A DNA stretch of 5,956 nucleotides. It comes from Chloroflexota bacterium. Lineage in GTDB: Bacteria; Chloroflexota; Anaerolineae; Anaerolineales; Villigracilaceae. Below, in pieces: positions 1 to 5,678 of this stretch. Both the position numbers and the translations under genes were made by a program. How positions within the stretch are numbered: the stretch's first letter is position 1; each line of letters starts with the position of its first letter. The notes under the pieces are model-generated. The model saw only the letters and a program-made list of their open reading frames with translations. It did no database searches and was not told the origin of the DNA. The stretch lies in assembly GCA_016191985.1 (NCBI GenBank), contig JACPVB010000272.1, forward strand, positions 1 through 5,956, written 5' to 3'.

Positions 1-1
1 A

Positions 2-181
2 GCAACGCCATCTGCTCCATCGCAAACCCCGACTCCAACTCCGACAAGCACTGACTGGGCTACTCCCATTCCCACATACACATCCAGCCCCACTCCAACG
101 TATACTCCCACCAGAACTCCTACAAAGGTGCCGAATCCCTTTACACCAACGCGTACTCCCACGCTTTGTCTTGATTGTTAA
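2..181 (+). CDS. C-terminal end of a Thr/Pro-rich, probably secreted protein (5' end outside window)
   Basis: An open frame enters from the left edge and ends at TAA 179-181, giving 59 residues. The segment is almost entirely low-complexity Thr/Pro with scattered Ser and Tyr (repeats such as TPTPTPTS, SPTPTYTPTRTPT), and ends in a short tail with two cysteines (TLCLDC). No catalytic or binding motif is visible. Such tails are typical of extracellular linkers or stalks in Anaerolineae surface proteins, and the SH3 lipoprotein at 2862-3764 carries the same kind of linker, so an exported protein is inferred. The other two plus-strand frames have early stops and lack this periodic composition. 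The identity of the protein cannot be told from this fragment. Confidence 0.7.
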   Translation, partial: ATPSAPSQTPTPTPTSTDWATPIPTYTSSPTPTYTPTRTPTKVPNPFTPTRTPTLCLDC

Positions 182-198
182 TTGTTATGCAATACAAC

Positions 199-235
199 AA
201 AGAGCGCCGGCAAGTAGGGCGGTTCTCTTTTGTTT
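199..235 (+). terminator. Likely rho-independent terminator after the Thr/Pro-rich gene
   Basis: Starting 17 bases after the stop at 181, AAAGAG (199-204) pairs with CTCTTT (225-230). The stem continues through a C.U mismatch and a G.U wobble into CCG (207-209) with CGG (220-222), leaving a 10-base loop. A T-rich run (TTTTGTTT, 228-235) overlaps and follows the 3' arm. Position and shape fit an intrinsic terminator, but the stem is imperfect. Confidence 0.55.
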
Positions 236-450
236 AGATGAAAATAAATTGATGTTGTCTTTTAGGACTCACTGTAATAACCAGTTTTGGTACCCGGATT
301 TCACGAGAAACACGAACGAGAAAAAAATACAGGGTTTCCGTACAATTCGTGCTATCCATGTACCAGCGAAGCAGTCCTGCGGACAAGACCGTGGCAATTC
401 CCGGAGAGTTGAATTTCGAAAGATCGAGAATTTTCCAAAGAACACACGGT
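236..450. other. Intergenic stretch without a convincing gene
   Basis: This belongs to the 317-base gap between the Thr/Pro-rich gene and the histidine kinase. Short open frames on both strands cross it, but none has a ribosome site, a recognisable motif or plausible composition. A weak promoter-like pair is TTGATG (249-254) and TGTAAT (273-278) with an 18-base spacer, which would give a leader of over 200 bases for the kinase. A short GTCC-TGC-GGAC hairpin is also present near 374-384. I could not match the stretch to a known riboswitch or small RNA. Confidence 0.4.
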
Positions 451-483
451 AAAATGTTTATGAATATGGTCGCATAACATTTT
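450..483 (+). promoter_or_regulatory. Inverted repeat overlapping a -10-like hexamer, just before the kinase ribosome site
   Basis: The left arm AAAATGTTTATG (451-462) and right arm CATAACATTTT (473-483) are complementary apart from one extra T, separated by a 10-base centre. The left arm includes most of a TAAAAT hexamer (450-455), a good -10 sequence, though no matching -35 is seen. The right arm ends directly against the AAAGGA ribosome site (484-489; ATG at 499). It could be an operator over the core promoter or an A/T-rich hairpin in the leader. Both readings are inference. Confidence 0.4.
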
Positions 484-498
484 AAAGGAATAAAGACC

Positions 499-2373
499 AT
501 GAACAATTTTACGATTGCTCAGGAACAGAATCAGCCTCCGTTGGGCGAAATTTACGGGGGAATAAAACTTATTACAACCATGTATTATTGGGTCATTACT
601 TTGGTGCTGTTGGGGTTGGTTGCGGGGGCGGTTATTGTCCATGAGACCAATAATACATTTGCGTCGCTGCTGATGCTGGCTGGTACACTGCCTGTTCTGG
701 CAACCGGCCTGTTGGTACGCCGCCAAAAATTTGATTTTGCCGCCGCGTTCCTGTCCACTGTGCTGATATTCATGAATACCATCCTTGCCGCCAGGGGATT
801 GGGAATCCATCACATCAGCGTCCTGGCATTCCCCGCTATTCTGATCGTAGCGAGTCTGTTCACGAGGACGCGCACCATGGTCTTCCTCACAATTCTTGTG
901 ATTGTTTGCGCAGCGTGGCTTGTGTTTGGAGAGTTATATTCCCTCTACACTCCGGGGATTCTCGTACGCAGTGTGCCCGGGGATTTCTATTCGGCATCCA
1001 TTATTGTCACATTGACCGCGGTGATGGCTCGCCTGTTATCAAAGACATTATTCCAAAATTTCCAGCAGCTGCAAAAGGAACTTACGGACAAAAAATCCAC
1101 CGAAATGCAAAGAGAGGCGCTGATCCGGGAATTGGAGGCAAAGAACGCCGAATCCGAGACCCTGCGCGAGAGCCTTGCCAGCATTGTCGGCACGTTTGAA
1201 TTTATTGAGATCATCGAGCATATCCTGGACCAGATCCGCCGTGTCATTCCATACGACAGTGCTTCTGTGTGGAGGGTGGAGGGCAGCCTGCAAAAACTCA
1301 TCATTGGCCGAAACCTGCCTGGCCCCATGCTGGAAAAAAATATCGAATTTGTCACGGATGAAACAAACTCCGCGCTGCCCATACTCAATGGCGTGACTCC
1401 CTACATCTTAAATAACAACGTTCAGAATGAGCTTGTTGATTTTCAGGAGGAGCCGCATACCTATGTCAACTCCTGGCTGGCAATCCCACTGAAAACGCGC
1501 GGAAAGATCATCGGCATCATCGCTCTCGATGGGAAGGAAAAGGGTCAATTCAACGGGCACCATGCCGAACTGGCGGTTGTCTTTGCGAATCAGGTTGCGA
1601 TTGCGCTGGAAAATTCACGGTTGTTCAATGATCTGCAAAATGAATTGCACATACGTGAGGAGCTTATCAGGGAATTGGAAACAAAAAACGCCGAACTGGA
1701 GCGTTTCACCTACACGGTTTCGCACGATCTAAAATCACCCCTGGTGACCATCAACGGCTTCCTCCCTTATCTCAGGGCGGATGTGGCTTCAAACAATCTG
1801 GAGCGCTTCGAACACGACTGCAACAGGATCCAGGAAGCGGTCAATAAAATGCAATACCTGCTCGGTGAGTTACTGGAGCTTTCGCGCATTGGGCGCATCG
1901 TCAACCCATCGCGGATGATTCCATTTGATGAGCTTGCCCGCAACGCAATGGAAATCGTACACGGACGGCTTGCCTCGCGCAATATCACGATCACACTCCG
2001 CCCAAACCTGCCGGCCGTCTACGGAGATTTTCAACGTCTGACGGAAGTCCTGCAAAACCTGATCGACAATGCCGCCAAGTTCATGGGAAACCAGCCCAAT
2101 CCGCAGGTTGAAATTGGCTGTGATGGAGAGGAAAATGGTCTCCCAATTTTCTTTGTGCGTGACAATGGCGTTGGAATCCCACAGGAATTGCAGGGGCGAA
2201 TCTTTGGGCTTTTCGACAAGCTCGATCCAAACAGCGAAGGCTCCGGGGTCGGCCTTGCCATCGTTAAGAGAATTGTCGAGGTACACGGAGGCAGGCTCTG
2301 GGTCCAGAGCGAAGCGGGGAGTGGAGCTACATTCTTTTTCACATTACCAAAGGATGAAAACTTAAGGAGATAA
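499..2373 (+). CDS. Membrane sensor histidine kinase (6 TM - GAF - HisKA - HATPase_c)
   Basis: A 624-residue sensor kinase that should autophosphorylate on His409 and pass phosphate to a response regulator. Six hydrophobic segments lie at about 26-47, 54-73, 79-97, 105-121, 125-145 and 161-180. A charged helix (190-226) leads into a GAF domain (about 225-373), and a second helix (376-403) leads into the dimerisation domain with H-box SHDLKSPL (408-415). The ATP-binding domain shows the N-box (LQNLIDNAAKF; N520, N524), G1 DNGVGI (555-560), F-box FGLFDKL (569-575) and G2 GSGVGLAI (581-588), all intact. There is no receiver domain and no regulator gene nearby, so the partner is elsewhere. ATG 499 is preceded by AAAGGA (484-489). 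The GAF ligand cannot be predicted, and the membrane part does not match a named sensor that I recognise. The I42-family gene begins two bases after the stop. Confidence 0.95.
   Translation: MNNFTIAQEQNQPPLGEIYGGIKLITTMYYWVITLVLLGLVAGAVIVHETNNTFASLLMLAGTLPVLATGLLVRRQKFDFAAAFLSTVLIFMNTILAARGLGIHHISVLAFPAILIVASLFTRTRTMVFLTILVIVCAAWLVFGELYSLYTPGILVRSVPGDFYSASIIVTLTAVMARLLSKTLFQNFQQLQKELTDKKSTEMQREALIRELEAKNAESETLRESLASIVGTFEFIEIIEHILDQIRRVIPYDSASVWRVEGSLQKLIIGRNLPGPMLEKNIEFVTDETNSALPILNGVTPYILNNNVQNELVDFQEEPHTYVNSWLAIPLKTRGKIIGIIALDGKEKGQFNGHHAELAVVFANQVAIALENSRLFNDLQNELHIREELIRELETKNAELERFTYTVSHDLKSPLVTINGFLPYLRADVASNNLERFEHDCNRIQEAVNKMQYLLGELLELSRIGRIVNPSRMIPFDELARNAMEIVHGRLASRNITITLRPNLPAVYGDFQRLTEVLQNLIDNAAKFMGNQPNPQVEIGCDGEENGLPIFFVRDNGVGIPQELQGRIFGLFDKLDPNSEGSGVGLAIVKRIVEVHGGRLWVQSEAGSGATFFFTLPKDENLRR
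2364..2369 (+). promoter_or_regulatory. Ribosome binding site of the chagasin-like gene, inside the kinase gene's last codons
   Basis: AAGGAG lies within the final Leu-Arg-Arg codons of the kinase and is 6 bases before ATG 2376. The kinase stop (2371-2373) falls between site and start, the usual arrangement for translational coupling. Confidence 0.8.
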
Positions 2374-2375
2374 TC

Positions 2376-2774
2376 ATGAAAAAAATCCTATCCCTGATCG
2401 CTGTGTTTGTGCTGGCTCTTGCGGGGTGCGAGAGGAAAAGTGAGTCTTCGAATCAACCCGCCGAGTTGCAAATCTCCAATCCCACAAAACAATTGGAAGC
2501 CGAAGTTGGGAACGAGTTTAAAATTGTGATCGATTCCAATCCCACTACTGGTTATCACTGGGAACTGGTTGGAGAAATGGATGAAAACATTGTGGAGTTC
2601 GTCAGCCGGGATTATCGAGCGGATACGCCGCAGACCGTCGGCTCCGGCGGCGTGGATGTATGGGTCTTTAAAGCCCTGGCCGTGGGAGAGACAACCATTA
2701 TGCTTGGTTACTACCCGCCGGGCGATTCGACGGAGGCGCAACAAACTGTTACATTTAATGTGGTGGTGAAATAA
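2376..2774 (+). CDS. Chagasin-like (inhibitor I42 family) cysteine protease inhibitor lipoprotein
   Basis: A 132-residue precursor. Residues 1-17 form a lipoprotein signal (MKK, hydrophobic core, lipobox LAGC with Cys18), so the mature protein should be lipid-anchored outside the cytoplasm. The rest fits the chagasin fold: NPTTGY at 55-60 is the family's hallmark loop, which enters the active site of papain-type peptidases. GSGG (89-92) matches the second conserved loop, and the chain ends in the expected beta strand (TVTFNVVV). The third loop, normally containing an Arg-Pro-Trp-like sequence, reads YYPPGD (112-117), so affinity or target may differ. The length is typical of a bacterial I42 domain plus signal. 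Two bases separate it from the kinase stop, with its ribosome site inside the kinase gene, so co-expression is very likely. Inhibition of a host-own or foreign C1 peptidase is inferred from family; no such peptidase is in view. Confidence 0.88.
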   Translation: MKKILSLIAVFVLALAGCERKSESSNQPAELQISNPTKQLEAEVGNEFKIVIDSNPTTGYHWELVGEMDENIVEFVSRDYRADTPQTVGSGGVDVWVFKALAVGETTIMLGYYPPGDSTEAQQTVTFNVVVK

Positions 2775-2783
2775 ATCAAAGAG

Positions 2784-2832
2784 GCAGTAGGGGCGACCCT
2801 TAAGTCTTTTGTGGATGGGCCGCCCCTGCTGC
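2784..2832. repeat. Long imperfect palindrome between convergent genes; possible bidirectional terminator or interspersed element
   Basis: Arms 2784-2795 (GCAGTAGGGGCG) and 2821-2832 (CGCCCCTGCTGC) pair over 12 positions with one T.G wobble. After one mismatch, CCC (2797-2799) pairs with GGG (2817-2819), leaving a 17-base loop. It begins 10 bases after the I42 gene stop and lies 30 bases beyond the opposing lipoprotein stop. A small hairpin follows (CATAAG 2832-2837 with CTTATG 2844-2849, then TTTA). Read on the minus strand the arm is followed by CTCTTTGATTT, a modest T-rich tail. The GC-rich arms contrast with the surrounding sequence. Confidence 0.6.
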
Positions 2833-2861
2833 ATAAGGTGATTCTTATGTTTATAAATCAA

Positions 2862-3764
2862 TCATGGTTTGGCATTGATGCGCTTGGTGATGCATCCGCC
2901 ACTTTGACCGACTTCGGTGCAAAGCTTGAGAAAAATACGGAGATTATGGCCGTTTAGGTTGTAACCGAACAACGGCGAGCTGATGATGAACGAATCGCCG
3001 GGGGTAATCGTATCCTTTGTAGACACTTTCAGGCATCCATCCTTGTTTGCAAATCCGTCTCGGTGGGCGATTTTTTCCACTTCCGTGACCGTATCCAAAA
3101 CTCTAAAAGTCATGGACTTGAACGAAAGCGTTCCCGTATTTTTTACCAGAACATCCACCCACCAGCCCTTCCCTTTGCATTTATCGGCATTATCGAACTT
3201 CAGGTCAAAGGATGGGGACGGGGTTGGGGTCATTGTCGGGGTTGGGGTGGGCGGCGGCGTGAGAACAGGCAAAAGCAGGGGAGAGCCTGAGATGGTGGCA
3301 TACTCCCCCCATACCCAGCAAAACTCAACGCCCGGGTCCGGGTTGCGGATGTACCAATATTTACTGGTGGGGTCGCGCCCGTAGACCTCTGCAAATTCTC
3401 CAACCAGCAGAGCGCCCTCTATATCATATGCTTTGCCGGGACCGCTGCGGCAATTGGTTGCAAGGGAAACACTTATCAATGGAACGGAGGGGGTGAAAGT
3501 AAACGTGGGAATGGGCGTACTGGTCAGAGTGGGGATTAGGGTGATGGTGGGCATGGGAGTGAACGTAAACGTATACAGCGGTGGGATCGACTCTAACGTG
3601 GCTGAGGATGTTCCCTGCGGCACATTTTGTGTAGGCCCGGCGGATATGGTTTGTGCAACGGCGGTATCCACCGCGCCTGGGGTGGCGAGGTCGGGGACTG
3701 CACACGCCAGACTGGCGGCTATGATTACGGCAAATGAGAAATAAGTTCGATGAGTGTGGCGCAT
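2862..3764 (-). CDS. SH3-domain lipoprotein with Thr/Pro linkers and a cysteine-containing C-terminal domain
   Basis: A 300-residue predicted lipoprotein. MRHTHR is followed by a hydrophobic core and the lipobox SLAC (18-21). A Thr/Ser/Pro-rich linker follows (about 41-95), then a bacterial SH3-like domain (about 96-160; CRSGPGKAYDI, a VYGRD turn, YWYIRNP, CWVWGEY). A second Thr/Pro linker (169-185) leads to a C-terminal domain (186-300) with Cys196, Cys244, Cys282 and Cys291 and a probable beta-sandwich pattern. The frame is open further upstream (to 3806), but ATG 3762-3764 has AAGGAG five bases before it and places the signal peptide at the N-terminus. SH3b domains often bind cell-wall or surface ligands; in this lineage the ligand is unknown. 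The gene lies 67 bases after the methyltransferase-like gene on the same strand with no clear terminator or promoter between, so co-transcription is possible. The C-terminal domain has a relative at 5679-5956. Confidence 0.88.
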   Translation of the reverse strand: MRHTHRTYFSFAVIIAASLACAVPDLATPGAVDTAVAQTISAGPTQNVPQGTSSATLESIPPLYTFTFTPMPTITLIPTLTSTPIPTFTFTPSVPLISVSLATNCRSGPGKAYDIEGALLVGEFAEVYGRDPTSKYWYIRNPDPGVEFCWVWGEYATISGSPLLLPVLTPPPTPTPTMTPTPSPSFDLKFDNADKCKGKGWWVDVLVKNTGTLSFKSMTFRVLDTVTEVEKIAHRDGFANKDGCLKVSTKDTITPGDSFIISSPLFGYNLNGHNLRIFLKLCTEVGQSGGCITKRINAKP

Positions 3765-3769
3765 ATCTA

Positions 3770-3775
3770 CTCCTT
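3770..3775 (-). promoter_or_regulatory. Ribosome binding site fixing the SH3 lipoprotein start
   Basis: On the minus strand AAGGAG is followed by five bases and ATG 3762-3764. The upstream in-frame ATG at 3806 would add 14 residues before the signal peptide and would place this strong site inside coding sequence, so 3764 is preferred. Confidence 0.8.
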
Positions 3776-3831
3776 TTTTCCTTCCAAAAAACGGACGAGC
3801 GGGCATCTTCTTTTATGACGCTGCATCCCAT

Positions 3832-4686
3832 TCACTGGTTCCAGACCAGCCAGCCTTTGCCCAGCCATTTTCTCCGCAGGTCAATTTTATACCCCTTTGC
3901 CGCCAGGTTTTCAGCCGAGGCACAGAACCATTGTTTCAGGCCAAACGTCTTTGCCGGGGAGGTTTCTGCGGCGGAGCGCTTCCAGGCTTCGATGAATTCG
4001 TAAATGGGTTCGCCCGCCACCATGTGATGGATGTGGTTTTTGGGAAGCACGGCCTGAAAATCGGTGATATCAAAACCCATGCGGAAGTTGGTGCTGAAGA
4101 CCAGCGCCTCAAACTTCCAGCTTTGGAATCCGACAGATTGCTGTCGGTTTTCCAAAAGGAAGTTTCTAGACTCCAAAGTCTTCCTCACCAGATTCGCCAC
4201 CCAGATGCTGCCAAATGGCGTGGATGTGCCCTCGATCATCAAACCGCCAGGCAGGACGTATTCAGCGAGACGTTCATAGGCGGGCGCAAAATCCGCTTCC
4301 TCATATTGACGCAGGACATTAAAGGCGCGGATCAGCCTTACTCTTTCACCTGCCAGCAAAGGCAAATTAAATCCGCCCAGCCGAAAGTGGGTGAGTCTGT
4401 CCGCATAGGGCAATGCCGCATCCACACGCTCCTTATCGATCTCCACGCCGAGGATGGGGAGATTTGGATTCACGCGCCGAAAACGTTCAGCGCTTTCGAG
4501 GGTGGTACGGGGATCAAACCCATAGCCAAGATCAATGAAAAATGAATCGGCAAACAGGCCGTCGGTCCGCGTGAGAAGCGAAGGCTCGTAAAGCAGGATG
4601 AAATTATCCACACGGCGGAGTCGGTTCGAGGCGGTCTTTCCACGGGTGGGCTGTCCAACTAATCTTTTGCTTAATGTCTTTTTCAT
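3832..4686 (-). CDS. Uncharacterised class I SAM-dependent methyltransferase-like protein
   Basis: A 284-residue soluble protein without a signal or membrane segment. A basic N-terminus with GKTASNRLRRVD (16-27) precedes a Rossmann-type core. FIDLGYGFDP (50-59) reads as the glycine-rich SAM motif I, GVEID (80-84) supplies the acidic residue after strand 2, RAFNVLRQY (120-128) fits the motif IV region, and VLPGGLMIEGT (144-154) resembles the strand 5 loop. The layout (NRLRRxD box, then DLGYG and GxEID) resembles a conserved family of hypothetical methyltransferases that I recall from actinobacteria, with no substrate established. The C-terminal 100 residues are rich in aromatic and basic residues (SWKFEALVFSTNF; RRKWLGKGWLVW). 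It may be transcribed with the SH3 lipoprotein downstream, and it is divergent from the HD-GYP gene. There is no good ribosome site, and TATAAT lies only eight bases before ATG 4684-4686. Nothing in the sequence indicates whether the substrate is RNA, protein or a small molecule. Confidence 0.8.
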   Translation of the reverse strand: MKKTLSKRLVGQPTRGKTASNRLRRVDNFILLYEPSLLTRTDGLFADSFFIDLGYGFDPRTTLESAERFRRVNPNLPILGVEIDKERVDAALPYADRLTHFRLGGFNLPLLAGERVRLIRAFNVLRQYEEADFAPAYERLAEYVLPGGLMIEGTSTPFGSIWVANLVRKTLESRNFLLENRQQSVGFQSWKFEALVFSTNFRMGFDITDFQAVLPKNHIHHMVAGEPIYEFIEAWKRSAAETSPAKTFGLKQWFCASAENLAAKGYKIDLRRKWLGKGWLVWNQ

Positions 4687-4694
4687 TTAAGCTC

Positions 4695-4702
4695 ATTATA
4701 CT
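4695..4702. promoter_or_regulatory. Overlapping divergent -10 elements
   Basis: On the minus strand TATAAT occupies 4700-4695, eight bases before the methyltransferase ATG (4686). On the plus strand TATACT occupies 4697-4702, ahead of the HD-GYP gene's ribosome site and ATG 4732. No convincing -35 is seen at standard spacing in either direction; TTGCCA on the minus strand is only 14 bases upstream. The two hexamers share four bases, so simultaneous polymerase binding seems unlikely. Confidence 0.5.
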
Positions 4703-4719
4703 GATTCTACATATTGGCA

Positions 4720-4728
4720 AAAGGAGGT
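4720..4728 (+). promoter_or_regulatory. Ribosome binding site fixing the HD-GYP start
   Basis: AAAGGAGGT is close to a perfect anti-16S match and ends three bases before ATG 4732. The frame is open to a TTG at 4714, but that start would put this site inside the coding region, so ATG 4732 is preferred. Confidence 0.85.
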
Positions 4729-4731
4729 TGT

Positions 4732-5580
4732 ATGCAATTGAATATTGAAAAGGATCTGCTGAAATCGTTACTGGCAATGGGAGATGTGATCGAAGCGCGT
4801 GACACCTACACAGGCGGGCACGTCTGGCGGGTTTCCCAGTTTGCGAAATTGGTTGCACTTGAATTTGGCCTTTCAAAGAATGAAGCCGTCCATGTAAGCG
4901 TGGGCGGCTATCTGCATGACATGGGCAAGATCGGCATTTCTGATTCGATCCTGCGGAAAGCGGGCAAACTCGATGATGCGGAATTTGAAACGATAAAAAC
5001 ACATCCGCTGATCGGCGCGAATTTGTTGAACGAACACCCGCTGGGGAATATCGTGCTTGATATGGCGCTTCATCACCATGAGCGTCTTGATGGCAAAGGG
5101 TATCCGCATTCAGTGGATGGCGACGGTCTGTCGCTCAACGCGCAGATTATCAGCGTCGTTGATGCGTTCGATGCGTTGACCAGTTCAAGGCCGTACCGCA
5201 AGGGGATGAAGATCGAAGATGCACTCTCCATTTTGATAAAGAGCAGCGGCTCGCAATTTAACCCCGGCCTGCTTACCGCATTAAATTCATTGAGTGTCGG
5301 CTCGCAACTCATCCACATTGTTGGTCATAGCGACGAGGGCATCCCATTGATCGATTGTCCGGCCTGCGGCGCGGTTTTTACGATTACCCGCCATACCCAT
5401 AATGGGGATGTTGCGTTCTGTCGTACCTGCACCGGGAAAATGGTGATGCACAAAAGGGGAGATTTTTTTGTACCCGAGTTTACCGGCACCACCGGCTCCC
5501 CGCGTGACCTGCTGCCCGTGCCAAACATGGATGCGATCGCTGATTTTGTAGGGAAAATCCCAAACACGTTGGACGTGTAA
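4732..5580 (+). CDS. HD-GYP cyclic-di-GMP phosphodiesterase with C-terminal zinc-ribbon-like module
   Basis: A 282-residue cytoplasmic protein. Residues about 12-185 form an HD-GYP domain, a family that hydrolyses cyclic-di-GMP to pGpG or GMP at a metal centre. Visible are EARDTYTGGH (21-30), the metal-binding LHDMGK (61-66; H62, D63), the THP histidine H91, HHERLDGKGYP (115-125, the GYP signature), D144 and the SSRPYRK motif (151-157). All key residues are present, so it should be active. After about residue 205 comes CPAC (209-212) and CRTC (230-233), spaced like a four-cysteine zinc ribbon, then a 50-residue tail of unknown role. There is no receiver, PAS or membrane segment, so input may come through the C-terminal module or a partner. 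It is transcribed divergently from the methyltransferase-like gene across 45 bases and ends before a strong terminator. No diguanylate cyclase is in the window. Confidence 0.93.
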   Translation: MQLNIEKDLLKSLLAMGDVIEARDTYTGGHVWRVSQFAKLVALEFGLSKNEAVHVSVGGYLHDMGKIGISDSILRKAGKLDDAEFETIKTHPLIGANLLNEHPLGNIVLDMALHHHERLDGKGYPHSVDGDGLSLNAQIISVVDAFDALTSSRPYRKGMKIEDALSILIKSSGSQFNPGLLTALNSLSVGSQLIHIVGHSDEGIPLIDCPACGAVFTITRHTHNGDVAFCRTCTGKMVMHKRGDFFVPEFTGTTGSPRDLLPVPNMDAIADFVGKIPNTLDV

Positions 5581-5626
5581 AGCGGCGCCCCTATTCGTGG
5601 ATTATTCCATTGTGAACGCAAGCCCT

Positions 5627-5672
5627 AGAGACAAAAAAGAAGCGATCTTCTGATCGCTTCTTTTTTGTCTCT
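5627..5672. terminator. Strong bidirectional terminator hairpin
   Basis: Arms 5627-5647 and 5652-5672 are perfectly complementary over 21 bp around a TTCT loop. The stem carries six A residues on one arm and six T on the other around a GC-containing apical stem (GAAGCGATC), so in each direction a stable hairpin is followed by a T run. It lies 46 bases after the HD-GYP stop and 6 bases beyond the stop of the opposing gene, serving both. Confidence 0.93.
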
Positions 5673-5678
5673 TATGAA

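Noticed and set aside
171..452. Plus-strand open frame of 93 codons before the kinase
   Set aside because: It starts near the stop of the Thr/Pro-rich gene, runs through the terminator hairpin, has no ribosome site and encodes no recognisable motif.
236..498. Cyclic-di-GMP or other riboswitch in the kinase leader
   Set aside because: I could not find the conserved core of a known riboswitch class, only short hairpins.
352..813. Minus-strand open frame of 153 codons crossing the kinase start
   Set aside because: It is antisense to the well-supported N-terminal membrane region of the kinase and has a Gln/His-rich composition typical of shadow frames.
3440..3600. Repetitive G-rich stretches as a possible CRISPR or tandem repeat array
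   Set aside because: The periodicity comes from the Thr/Pro linker codons; there are no regular repeat and spacer units.
3765..3806. Upstream ATG giving a 314-residue SH3 lipoprotein
   Set aside because: It would bury the AAGGAG site and move the signal peptide 14 residues inward.
3424..3831. Minus-strand open frame of 135 codons overlapping the SH3 lipoprotein
   Set aside because: It is a second frame through the Thr/Pro linker repeats, and its His/Ser/Tyr-rich product is what a frame-shifted linker gives.
3754..4545. Plus-strand open frame of 263 codons opposite the methyltransferase-like gene
   Set aside because: It starts at GTG without a ribosome site inside the opposing lipoprotein's 5' end. 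The opposite strand has clear SAM-binding motifs, so this is a shadow.
4714..4731. TTG start adding six residues to the HD-GYP protein
   Set aside because: The near-perfect ribosome site would fall inside the coding sequence; ATG 4732 fits better.
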